Part shown: positions 39,691-47,917 of the stretch, one piece after another
Layout: each line of letters opens with the position of its first letter
How positions within the stretch are numbered: position 1 is the stretch's first letter
Source: Clostridium sp. BNL1100
Lineage (GTDB): Bacteria > Bacillota > Clostridia > Acetivibrionales > DSM-1351
Assembly: GCF_000244875.1 (NCBI RefSeq)
Contig: NC_016791.1
Coordinates: forward strand, 927,501 to 991,500
DNA length: 64,000 nt
Direction of reading: 5' to 3'
Made by a program: the position numbers and the translations under genes
The notes under the pieces: model-generated
Seen by the model: only the letters and a program-made list of their open reading frames with translations
The model's database searches: none
Told to the model about the DNA's origin: nothing

Positions 39691-40452
39691 CTAGTGAGCC
39701 AAATAGCCACCATCAACTATAATAGATGTGCCGGTAATAAACTTAGATGCATCGCTTAATAGGAATGCGGCTGCGGAAGCGACATCCTCAGGTTTTCCAA
39801 GCCCCATGATTTGCCGCTTTTTTAGATCGGTTTCAAAATCCTTATTATTGACAAGCTCAATCAAACCATCATATATTTGGGATTTAATCATTCCTGGTGC
39901 AATAGAGTTTATTCTAATGTTTTTTGCTGCCAGCTCCAATGCCATTGGTCTAATTGCACTGTCAAGGGCTCCTTTGCTTGCACAGTATGCAGCTAAGCCT
40001 CTGGCACCCAATTTACTAGAAATAGACGATATTGCTACGATACTACCTCCATTGTCATTGTACTTCCTTTTGGAAAAATGTTTTACAAGTTCCATAAAGG
40101 AATAAAAATTTATAGACATAATACTTTTTAAATTATCCATTTTTAAGTATTGTATAGGAATTGTACGAGATATACCGGCTGAATGTACAATACCGTTAAG
40201 CTTTCTATCATCACTACATATATCATCTATCATACCTTCTATTTCATCCAGATTGTTTAAATCAATCAGGTAATAGGAGTGGTTGCCGGGTTCCAACTCA
40301 TTGTATGTTTCTTTCAGCTTTTCTTCATTTCTGGCAGCCATAATGATGTTTGCACCAATTTTACTTAGATATATGGCAATGCCTTTTCCAATTCCTGAGG
40401 AAGCTCCGGTAACCAATATATTTTTTCCACTCAAATCCATCGGATGTATCAC
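39691..40452 (-). CDS. Short-chain dehydrogenase/reductase (FabG-like)
   Basis: A 253-residue NAD(P)-dependent oxidoreductase. Rossmann motif TGASSGIGKG is near the N-terminus, the NNAG-equivalent is HSAGIS, the catalytic Ser is in AISSIS and the catalytic pair is YCASK. The C-terminal FITGTSIIVDGG is typical of FabG-like enzymes. It probably reduces a beta-keto-acyl-ACP made by the KAS III next door. The GTG start at 40452 overlaps the KAS III stop codon as GTGA, giving translational coupling. An ATG four codons later is also possible. Confidence 0.9.
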   Translation of the reverse strand: MIHPMDLSGKNILVTGASSGIGKGIAIYLSKIGANIIMAARNEEKLKETYNELEPGNHSYYLIDLNNLDEIEGMIDDICSDDRKLNGIVHSAGISRTIPIQYLKMDNLKSIMSINFYSFMELVKHFSKRKYNDNGGSIVAISSISSKLGARGLAAYCASKGALDSAIRPMALELAAKNIRINSIAPGMIKSQIYDGLIELVNNKDFETDLKKRQIMGLGKPEDVASAAAFLLSDASKFITGTSIIVDGGYLAH

Positions 40453-41504
40453 TTTTTATCAACCCCATCAAAATAATAATCAGTATATATCATAGGAATA
40501 CAAGCGGACTTTTTCATTTCCAGGTAAATTGCTCCATATGATAAGCCCACACCAAACCCGCACATTAGCAGTTTTATTGTATCATCCGATTGTTCTGAAC
40601 CCAATGTATCAACCAAAGTCAGAGGAATAGATTCACCGCTTGTGTTTCCATATTTCTCAATTGATAAAGGAACCTTTTCCATGGGGATACCCAGTCTCAT
40701 CGCCAAATGCTTGAGAATAAATAGATTCGCTTGATGAAACACATACATATCTACATCATTTTTATCAATAGAGAAATCTGATATAAAGTCGGCCAAAGAC
40801 TTCCGTACATCAGTGATAGTAAAATTAAAAACATCAGCTCCATTCATGGACAATTCACACTCAGATTTATCCATTATGGTTTGGCTTCTATTTCTTGCAT
40901 GGCCTGCAGGTACCATAATGCACTTATAGCCGCTGCCTTTGGTTTTCAAAAAGTATGTAATATCTTTACCTTCTGTTTTTTCCAAAGCAGTTGCTGTTCC
41001 ACCATCACCAAATATCATTGCGGTTGCACTGTCATTTGGATTTATTCCGAAATTACTGGTATCTCCAACAAGCAGAAGAACCCTGTTTATATTCTGTGTA
41101 GAGATCATTGTAGCGGCTTGCCACAGCCCATAGACATAAGCAGAACATCCGAGGTTTATGTCAAAGGCTATACAGTCTTGACTTAGCCCAAGTCTATATT
41201 GAAGAACACATGCGGTTGCTGGTACTGCATAATCAGGTGTCTGGGAAATGAAAATCAAAGCATCAATAGTAGAAGCCTCCCAGTTCAACTTCTCCATGAG
41301 GGTTTTTGCAGCAACATAGCATAAATCAGAAGCACATTGCTCGTCAATAGCTACATGCCTCGTTTTAACACCTGTCATATTTATAAACTTTTGTACGCTT
41401 TCCTCTCCGAATACCCCAAAAAATTCTTTGTTATCCACTATACGCTCAGGTACTGCACACGCTATACCTTTAATCTCTACATTTTTCAATATACCTTTAG
41501 CCAA
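40449..41504 (-). CDS. 3-oxoacyl-ACP synthase III-like enzyme (KAS III/FabH-like)
   Basis: A 351-residue thiolase-fold enzyme. The Cys-His-Asn triad is visible: NLGCSAYVYGL (Cys120), VFHQANLFIL and YGNTSGES. These mark the FabH family, which starts an acyl chain by condensing an acyl-CoA with malonyl-ACP. Some relatives form esters or amides instead. It starts with TTG at 41504, with GAGG about nine bases upstream next to the ACP stop. It lies 11 nt after the ACP gene and overlaps the SDR gene, so the three form one unit. Confidence 0.92.
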   Translation of the reverse strand: MAKGILKNVEIKGIACAVPERIVDNKEFFGVFGEESVQKFINMTGVKTRHVAIDEQCASDLCYVAAKTLMEKLNWEASTIDALIFISQTPDYAVPATACVLQYRLGLSQDCIAFDINLGCSAYVYGLWQAATMISTQNINRVLLLVGDTSNFGINPNDSATAMIFGDGGTATALEKTEGKDITYFLKTKGSGYKCIMVPAGHARNRSQTIMDKSECELSMNGADVFNFTITDVRKSLADFISDFSIDKNDVDMYVFHQANLFILKHLAMRLGIPMEKVPLSIEKYGNTSGESIPLTLVDTLGSEQSDDTIKLLMCGFGVGLSYGAIYLEMKKSACIPMIYTDYYFDGVDKK

Positions 41505-41515
41505 TTAACCGCACC

Positions 41516-41734
41516 TCACTCCATTTTATCAATAATATCTTTTACGGTTTTAAATTTCTTTATTTCATCTGATTTGATGTCCATGTTATAAACGCTATCA
41601 AACATAGCGATTGTCGATATTACAGCCATGGAATCCCATTCACTGATACTATCCAGTTCTGTAGCTTCATCCAGAGTATCTTTCTCCAGTAGCAGCAATT
41701 CTTCCAGAAGATTAAGCTTTTCTTTATGAGTCAT
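41516..41734 (-). CDS. Stand-alone acyl carrier protein
   Basis: A 72-residue acidic helical protein. The phosphopantetheine site is EWDSMAVI (Ser35), in place of the usual DSL. Helix II and the final helix (KKFKTVKDIIDKM) fit the ACP fold. It is likely the carrier for the KAS III and SDR encoded just after it and for one or more of the condensation-type enzymes. The start ATG 41734 follows AAAGGA. It is distinct from a housekeeping AcpP, which would have GADSLD and lie beside fabF or rnc. Confidence 0.88.
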   Translation of the reverse strand: MTHKEKLNLLEELLLLEKDTLDEATELDSISEWDSMAVISTIAMFDSVYNMDIKSDEIKKFKTVKDIIDKME

Positions 41735-41839
41735 AACAAATTATCCTTTCCGCTAGATGCAAAGTAATGTTTACCGTAATAAGATATGCAGCTTCAAGGC
41801 GATGTGTGAAATGTTTTTTAAACGCCTATTCTTACGGTA

Positions 41840-43300
41840 CTACTTGCACCCTTCCACCAGTTCATCTTTGATTTTATTAAGAAGCCTTTCCATAGCAGTC
41901 TTCCGTACCGAAGGTTTGTAATAACCTACTGCCAACGTAATTATACCGTTATATGAACTGGCTACAAGGAGTATTCCAGGAGCACGTACAACGGGTGGGA
42001 TGATATATGCGTCAGTTACAACATTCTTACCGAATCTAATTAAAGACTTTGATATTAAGCCCATATTCGATAATACAGGAGAGCATACATCGACAATAGA
42101 AAAAGGACTTAGTGACTCTAATTCATTAACTTGAGATAAAGACTTGAAGTATGAGCAAATTTGACGGAAACTCATCTTTTCAATATAGTCTGCCATTCTA
42201 GTGCTTTCTACGCTTGGATGTTTGTTTTTAAAGTATTTCGTCAAGGACATTATTCTTGATAAGGTTCCTTCAAAGGGTTCATGTGGTTTCCTGCCTATTT
42301 TTATTACAACTCCGCCTGAGAGATTTCTTATTGCTTGAGCTTTATGATCCGGGAGGTACTTTCGTAAATCAATAGTAATAGGTATATCCATTGGTACACC
42401 GTATGGGGGTTTGGAAATTTGAAACATAGCCCTAAAAATTGCGGTTAAAATCAAATCATTTATTGTTGCATTTCTGGTTTTAGCATAATTTTTTAGTATA
42501 TCCAAATGTCCGTAAGGGAGTTTGCATACCACAAAACGAGTAGCACCCATTCGTCTATTCTTCCAGTGAAACCTCCATGTAGGTAGTGCTACTTGCTCCT
42601 TGAGCTTCCAAGATGTATCCAGACTTTCCTTGCCAAGTGCATATAATAGGTTCTCATGATCCTCCCTGTTGCGTACACTCGGGTTTGGAGTATATCCCAT
42701 ATCTCCATCATCAATACGTGAATAAATATCCGAAAGAAGTTGTATATATTCTTTTGCACCAGCACCATCGCTGCATACATGGTTGATTTTCACACCCAAA
42801 GTATCATGTGTCCCGGAACGTATGAGTTTTACCATAAACATGGGGGAATTATCCATATACAGAGGACTTTCCAGGAAGTGTTGAACAGCTTCGTCCGTAT
42901 TATCTGTCTCAACCATGGAGCAAAAATTTATATTATCAATATCATCAAAACGTTTCCAATAGGGTGAACATTTCTTAATAAATCCACATCCCAGGACTGG
43001 TTCTGCATCAACCGATAATCTTACTGCTCTTACAAGCTTGTCAAAGTCTAATCTTCCATCTAGTTTCATAATAGCCTGGATTTGGAAATTTGCTGCTCTA
43101 TACTTTGCAACATAATTACATATATCATATGCGTTGACCGGTATAATTTCCGAACTGTCTACTTTATTTCTGCAGTTTTTTCTATTAATACCGGAGTATT
43201 TGGCTAATGCCTTATTAAGTTTTCTAAGATAACTTCCTGCCGTTGGAGGCAATTTGGACATGTTAATTTTATTGTTACCAGGCTTCAATTTAAATTTCAT
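41840..43300 (-). CDS. Condensation-type acyltransferase paralogue 3
   Basis: A 486-residue member of the same family as the proteins at 34870-36447 and 37993-39441. The catalytic motif NHVCSDG (Asn173-Gly179) keeps His174. Shared blocks are FQIQAIMKLDGRLDFDKLVRAV, YWKRFDDIDNINFCSMVETD and PPVVRAPGILLV. It is the first gene of the leftward unit, followed by ACP, KAS III and SDR, so it probably uses that ACP. The start ATG 43300 follows GGAGAGAG. About 105 nt without a gene separate it from the ACP. Confidence 0.87.
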   Translation of the reverse strand: MKFKLKPGNNKINMSKLPPTAGSYLRKLNKALAKYSGINRKNCRNKVDSSEIIPVNAYDICNYVAKYRAANFQIQAIMKLDGRLDFDKLVRAVRLSVDAEPVLGCGFIKKCSPYWKRFDDIDNINFCSMVETDNTDEAVQHFLESPLYMDNSPMFMVKLIRSGTHDTLGVKINHVCSDGAGAKEYIQLLSDIYSRIDDGDMGYTPNPSVRNREDHENLLYALGKESLDTSWKLKEQVALPTWRFHWKNRRMGATRFVVCKLPYGHLDILKNYAKTRNATINDLILTAIFRAMFQISKPPYGVPMDIPITIDLRKYLPDHKAQAIRNLSGGVVIKIGRKPHEPFEGTLSRIMSLTKYFKNKHPSVESTRMADYIEKMSFRQICSYFKSLSQVNELESLSPFSIVDVCSPVLSNMGLISKSLIRFGKNVVTDAYIIPPVVRAPGILLVASSYNGIITLAVGYYKPSVRKTAMERLLNKIKDELVEGCK

Positions 43301-43671
43301 ATTTTACTCTCTCCATATAAATCGGATTTTTAAATGCAATATTACCTTAGTTCAACGATATTTACATAACTCAGTAATTTGTTTAATATAATCCCGCAAT
43401 GTTATATTATGTATTGCTTTATACAACTGTTACATTATATGGGTACGTTAATTACCAAAAATAAACAGTTATTATTTATTTTAAACAAGTTGGTACATTT
43501 AGCTGGTTATGTAAATATATTAAAATTAAGAATATTAATATCGATATACCTATTAAAAAATAAAGTCATAAAGTAACTGACGGCTGATTTGTGGAACGGT
43601 TAATATATAAATCTTAAAAGCTATTTCAGTAGATGTAGTGGGCTTGTCGAAATAATTTTGGAGGTAAAAGA
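43301..43671. other. Divergent intergenic region
   Basis: 371 nt of AT-rich sequence between two divergent genes. It should hold promoters for both the leftward acyltransferase/ACP/KAS unit and the paaK gene. TAATAT-like -10 boxes occur (for example near 43600), but I see no confident promoter pair, operator or RNA gene. Confidence 0.4.
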
Positions 43672-44976
43672 ATGCAATACTGGAACTCAACATACGAGTG
43701 CATGTCACGGGATAAAATGACCGAAGTTCAAACAAAAAGACTTATAGACACGGTTAAGAAGGTTTACCACAATGTACCCTTTTACCGCAGCAAAATGCAA
43801 AAAGCCGGTATTGAACCCGGAGACATAAAATCATTAGAGGACTTGAAAAAACTGCCGTTTACAAAAAAGCAGGATTTAAGGGATACTTATCCGTACGGGA
43901 TGTTTGCCGTACCGATGAGTGAGATTGTAAGAATACATGCATCCTCCGGAACAACAGGGAAGCAGACGGTTGTGGGTTATACACGGGGGGATTTGGATAC
44001 CTGGGCTGAGGTGGTTGCGAGGTCACTGTATAGTGCAGGCGCCAATAAGGAATCTATAGTTCAAGTAGCATATGGTTACGGTTTGTTTACCGGAGGGCTT
44101 GGAATCCATTACGGTGTTGAGAAAATAGGTGCCTCGGTTATACCTGCCTCAGGAGGCAATACTAAACGCCAGTTACAAATAATGAAGGACTTCGGAACTA
44201 CTATTCTGGCATGTACTCCATCATATGCACTTTATCTGGCAGAAGAAATGGAGGAAATGGGAATAGACCGCAGTGAATTAAGACTCAAGGCCGGTATTTT
44301 CGGAGCGGAGCCCTGGTCAAGTAACATGAGAAAGAAAATAGAGGCGAACTTGGGAATCACGGCAATGGACATATATGGGCTTAGTGAAATAATAGGGCCT
44401 GGCGTGTCGATTGACTGCCCCTGTAAGTGCGGTTTACATGTACAGGAAGACCATTTCATACCCGAAATTATAAATCCGGATACAGAGGAAATTCTTCCAC
44501 CGGGAACAAATGGAGAGCTTGTTTTCACAACCATTACAAAAGAAGGACTCCCATTGGTCAGATACAGGACACATGATATATCCTCATTGAATTATGAAAA
44601 ATGCCAGTGTGGGAGAACACTTGTCAGAATGAGCAAGGTTACAGGAAGAAGCGACGACATGCTTATAATAAGGGGTGTAAATGTGTTCCCGTCGCAGATA
44701 GAGCACGTACTTTTAGAGGTAGGCGAAACGGCACCATATTATATATTGATAGTGGATAGGGTTGATAATCTGGATATACTTGAGATATGTGTTGAAATGT
44801 CACAGAATATGTTTTCGCATGAAATTAAGAAAGTTGAGGACCTTGAAAAGAAAATAAAAAAAGAAGTAGAAAGTACATTGGGAATCAATGCAAATGTCAG
44901 GCTGGTAGAGCCTAAGACAATAGAAAGAAGCGAAGGTAAGGCAAATAGGGTGATAGATAAGCGGAAAATTCAGTAA
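43672..44976 (+). CDS. paaK: Phenylacetate-CoA ligase family enzyme (PaaK-like)
   Basis: A 434-residue ANL-superfamily ligase. It activates an aryl or acyl acid with ATP and joins it to CoA. The start [14 protein letters not shown] and the P-loop [16 protein letters not shown] are PaaK marks. The aryl-binding and core motifs [15 protein letters not shown] and RYRTHD follow, then the hinge [20 protein letters not shown]. In anaerobes such genes often serve aromatic 2-oxoacid (indolepyruvate) metabolism, but no ior genes are adjacent. It could feed the acyl-CoA-using enzymes to its left. That is inference. The start follows TTTGGAGG. Confidence 0.92.
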   Translation: MQYWNSTYECMSRDKMTEVQTKRLIDTVKKVYHNVPFYRSKMQKAGIEPGDIKSLEDLKKLPFTKKQDLRDTYPYGMFAVPMSEIVRIHASSGTTGKQTVVGYTRGDLDTWAEVVARSLYSAGANKESIVQVAYGYGLFTGGLGIHYGVEKIGASVIPASGGNTKRQLQIMKDFGTTILACTPSYALYLAEEMEEMGIDRSELRLKAGIFGAEPWSSNMRKKIEANLGITAMDIYGLSEIIGPGVSIDCPCKCGLHVQEDHFIPEIINPDTEEILPPGTNGELVFTTITKEGLPLVRYRTHDISSLNYEKCQCGRTLVRMSKVTGRSDDMLIIRGVNVFPSQIEHVLLEVGETAPYYILIVDRVDNLDILEICVEMSQNMFSHEIKKVEDLEKKIKKEVESTLGINANVRLVEPKTIERSEGKANRVIDKRKIQ

Positions 44977-44995
44977 ATATTCAAAAAAGGGGAGA

Positions 44996-45020
44996 GGAGC
45001 CTATGTATAGGCTTTTCTTA
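44996..45020 (+). terminator. Terminator of paaK
   Basis: AGCCTA and TAGGCT close around TGTA, extended to a near-perfect palindrome, followed by TTTTCTTATTT. It lies about 20 nt after the paaK stop. Confidence 0.7.
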
Positions 45021-45124
45021 TTTAGTGATGGAAAAAGAAAATATTTACAAGAAATGTTGAGCTGTCACACATTCCATTTGCAGGTAGGCCATTGGCACTT
45101 TTAAATGATAGCACTACCAATGAA

Positions 45125-45333
45125 TTACATCAGAAAAACGGTGTTAAGAAAAACATTCTTCATATTGCTGATATAAGTCGCACCATTGCTTTTTACCGGT
45201 ACACCGGCTGTCTGCCAGGCAGTAATGATGGCAGAAGAACAATCATAATCACCATACTCTCCCCACCTATATCTTTGATCGTAACGGTGGGCGTTATCAT
45301 TTACCAAGTCAATCATCCATTGTGTTGCAATTT
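45125..45333 (-). pseudogene. Remnant of a phage-type peptidoglycan amidohydrolase (Amidase_5/NlpC-like)
   Basis: The minus strand encodes MIDLVNDNAHRYDQRYRWG and then YGDYDCSSAIITAWQ, the start of a cysteine-peptidase-fold lysin with the catalytic Cys in DYDCSS. The match stops after about 60 residues; the His-containing C-terminal half is absent. In frame upstream lies EIATQW, then a stop with no start codon, although AAGGAGGG stands a few bases further on. So both ends are damaged. It is probably a scrap of a prophage lysis gene. Confidence 0.65.
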
Positions 45334-45473
45334 CCTATAGTAACCCTCCTTAAATGAATAATAATGAAAAAATAATTTAATGGGATAGCAGCAGTATGCA
45401 AGATTTTATCCCTTAATCCTCTGCGATTAAATTCAATTAATTTCTCACTATATTAAGTGTATAAAATAGTTGT

Positions 45474-45501
45474 TTGAATTTTATTACATTTATAGTATAA
45501 T
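45474..45501 (+). promoter_or_regulatory. Sigma-A promoter of the PLP / ATP-grasp operon
   Basis: TTGAAT at 45474-45479 and TATAAT at 45496-45501 are spaced by 16 nt. It lies 48 nt before the first start codon. Confidence 0.7.
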
Positions 45502-45549
45502 ATACAATAAATTACAGCTTTCGTGATTTATAGCAAAAAGGAGGGCAAA

Positions 45550-46530
45550 ATGAGCTTAAAGGAAAAAATTTCTGAAATTAATTTTTCAAATGAAGTCGGA
45601 AATACTCAAATGGTTAAAATATCTAATCTCTTAAAAAACTCTAGTAGTAATATTTATGCAAAATGCGAATATCTAAATCCATCCGGAAGTCATAAAGATA
45701 GAACCTTTAACTATATTATAGAACAACTTGAAAAAAGAGGAGAAATATCCCCGGGTATGACATTGGTTGATTGCTCCACAGGCAATGGAGGCGGTGCTTT
45801 AGCTCGATGCGGTAAATTAAAGGGTTATAAGATTATTGTATTTATGCCTGAGGGAATGACAGAAGAACGTATTAGTCAGATTAAAAGTTTTGGTGCTGAA
45901 ATTATTGAAACCCCCAGAGAAAAGTTTTTAAACGGTTCGGTTGAAGCTGCTGAAGAATATGCGAGAAAACACGAAAATTGTTATTTTCTCGATCAAGCAT
46001 CTAACCCGCTTAATCGTGAGGCGTGGGATAATTGTGGTAAAGAGATAAATAAATTCTTTGGTTCTTTAGGACAAAAAGTTGATTATTTTATTTGTGCTAT
46101 TGGAACGGGAGGAACATTCTCAGGTATAGCCAAACAATTAAAAATTAACTATCCGGATATTATTACTGTTGGGATTGAAGTTGACAAATCAGCCCCACTT
46201 TTCTCCAAGCGACATAATAAAGAATTTATACATAAACATCATAACATGATGGGCTTGGGAGCCGGAGTGCTTTCTTCGAATACTGATGAAAATTTAGTTG
46301 ATATCATTGAGACAGTATCTGGTGAAGATTCTTGGACAATGATGAAAAAAGTAATTCAAGATGAGAATTTACAAGTAGGCCCTACTTCTGGTGCTAATAT
46401 TCTTATGAGCTTAAAATATGCAAAGGAATATGATAATAAAAATATAGTAACAGTATTGTTTGACTCTGCTTGGAAGTATTTTAGCCGTTGGGATGGGGTC
46501 TATCCTGAATATCAAAATTTAAATTTATAA
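45550..46530 (+). CDS. Cysteine-synthase-like PLP enzyme
   Basis: A 326-residue fold-type II PLP enzyme. The Schiff-base motif is NPSGSHKDRT (Lys49), where CysK enzymes have NPTGSFKDR or similar. The substrate-binding loop STGNGGGALA and the phosphate-binding GTGGTFSGIA are present, and the C-terminal loop reads VGPTSGANI. It should do a beta-replacement on an activated serine or cysteine. In this operon it probably makes an unusual amino acid, as SbnA-type relatives do for diaminopropionate. The exact product is unknown. ATG 45550 follows AAGGAGGG; an earlier ATG-like start at 45523 is rejected. Confidence 0.88.
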   Translation: MSLKEKISEINFSNEVGNTQMVKISNLLKNSSSNIYAKCEYLNPSGSHKDRTFNYIIEQLEKRGEISPGMTLVDCSTGNGGGALARCGKLKGYKIIVFMPEGMTEERISQIKSFGAEIIETPREKFLNGSVEAAEEYARKHENCYFLDQASNPLNREAWDNCGKEINKFFGSLGQKVDYFICAIGTGGTFSGIAKQLKINYPDIITVGIEVDKSAPLFSKRHNKEFIHKHHNMMGLGAGVLSSNTDENLVDIIETVSGEDSWTMMKKVIQDENLQVGPTSGANILMSLKYAKEYDNKNIVTVLFDSAWKYFSRWDGVYPEYQNLNL

Positions 46531-46543
46531 AGGAGATAAGACT

Positions 46544-47107
46544 ATGCTACTAAAAGAAATATATGAAAATGCCAAAGTTGTTTCTTCAGGAAAACATTTT
46601 ACTACTGTAAATGAATTTACAGATCAAATACCTGCCTTGAGGCCTCGGGTATTATGGGAAGCAGCACTTAAAATTTCTCAGGTTTGTGATTTTAATGCCG
46701 ATAAAATAGTGACTGAAGAAGATAAGGGTACACCGCTCGCAACTGTTGTATCATTAATATCCGGATTACCGATGGCAATAGCTCGTTGGTATAATTATTC
46801 CTTGGAAGAAGATTCTCAAATCGCTGTGAATATTGATTCTGAATATTATAACGGAAAATTATTTTTAAATGGGGTAAATAAAAAAGACAAAGTAATAATT
46901 ATTGATGATACGCTTAGTACCGGAGGTACGATAGTATCTTTAGTAAATGCTATTAGAGAATCCGGCGCTGAAGTTGTGGATGTAGTTTGTGTTATTGAAA
47001 AAGAAGGATATGGAGGAAGGGAACGAGTTCTAAAAAGTACAGGGATTGAGGTAAAGACAATACATAAGATTCTTGTGAATCAAAACGGAGTTAAAGTGAT
47101 TACTTAA
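46544..47107 (+). CDS. Phosphoribosyltransferase-fold protein
   Basis: A 187-residue type I PRTase. The PRPP-binding motif is VIIIDDTLSTGGT near residue 125. The hood region around KIVTEEDKGTPLATVVS resembles adenine/xanthine phosphoribosyltransferases. A housekeeping role in purine salvage is possible, but its place between two PLP-enzyme genes (13 nt after the first) suggests it is part of the same pathway or its regulation. ATG 46544 follows AAAGGAG. Confidence 0.82.
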   Translation: MLLKEIYENAKVVSSGKHFTTVNEFTDQIPALRPRVLWEAALKISQVCDFNADKIVTEEDKGTPLATVVSLISGLPMAIARWYNYSLEEDSQIAVNIDSEYYNGKLFLNGVNKKDKVIIIDDTLSTGGTIVSLVNAIRESGAEVVDVVCVIEKEGYGGRERVLKSTGIEVKTIHKILVNQNGVKVIT

Positions 47108-47163
47108 AAATAACGTCCCTTACTATAAAAATTTATCATACTTTTACATCTGGGAGTGATAAC

Positions 47164-47841
47164 TTGGATCAGGAATTAATTCTAAATCAATATAAACTAA
47201 TTGTACAAAATATTCAGAAAACTGCGGAAAAGGCAAAAAGAGATGCTAAAAACATTAATTTACTGGCAGTTTCTAAATTTCAGGAAGTTAATAAGATTAT
47301 ACCATTATTAGAGAATGGTCATTGTCATTTTGGAGAGAGCAGAGTCCAAGAAGCAAAAAGTAAATGGATAGATTTGAAAAAAATATATCCACAGGCAGTA
47401 TTGCATTTAATCGGGCCATTACAAACAAATAAAGTTAAGGATGCTATTCAGTTATTTGATATCATAGAGACTTTAGATCGCGAAAAACTTGCTGAAAAAA
47501 TAGCAGACGAACTAAGAAAAACAGGAAAAAATCCAACAATATTTATCCAAGTAAATATTGGTAAGGAAATACAAAAATCAGGTATAGCCCCTGAGGATCT
47601 GGAAATGTTCTTAAACAAATGCCGTAATGACTATGCCTTAGATATAAAAGGCTTAATGTGTATACCGCCCGCTGGAGAAGATTCAGTAAAATATTTTTTG
47701 GATTTATATAATTTAGCCCAAAAAAATGGGTTAGAGGAAATTAGTATGGGTATGAGTAACGATTATCAGGAGGCTATCCTTTCAGGAGCTACACAAGTTC
47801 GTGTAGGAAGCTTACTTTTTGGTAAAAGGAATTATACCTAA
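47164..47841 (+). CDS. yggS: YggS/PLPBP-family PLP-binding protein
   Basis: A 225-residue single-domain protein with the alanine-racemase N-terminal TIM barrel. The PLP Lys is in LLAVSKFQ (Lys38). Family motifs FGESRVQEAKSKW, LHLIGPLQTNKVK, VNIGKEIQKSG and SMGMSNDYQEAI are complete. YggS proteins keep PLP and amino-acid pools balanced. It usually sits in a ylmE-sepF cell-division cluster, but here it lies in a biosynthetic-looking operon with another PLP enzyme. The start is TTG 47164, after GGGAGTGAT. Confidence 0.92.
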   Translation: MDQELILNQYKLIVQNIQKTAEKAKRDAKNINLLAVSKFQEVNKIIPLLENGHCHFGESRVQEAKSKWIDLKKIYPQAVLHLIGPLQTNKVKDAIQLFDIIETLDREKLAEKIADELRKTGKNPTIFIQVNIGKEIQKSGIAPEDLEMFLNKCRNDYALDIKGLMCIPPAGEDSVKYFLDLYNLAQKNGLEEISMGMSNDYQEAILSGATQVRVGSLLFGKRNYT

Positions 47842-47917
47842 ATTAGCTTTTTGGTAAATTGATTCAAAGTACGGAATTATATTTGTGAGTAATTACTATA
47901 TTAGTGGGGTTTTTGTA

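Noticed and set aside
43672-44976. PaaK-like ligase as a member of the acyltransferase cluster
   Set aside because: It is transcribed away from the cluster across a 371-nt gap and has its own terminator; the link is possible but not supported well enough to include it.
45092-45340. 82-codon plus-strand open frame
   Set aside because: It is the opposite strand of the lysin remnant, whose minus-strand protein has recognisable motifs.
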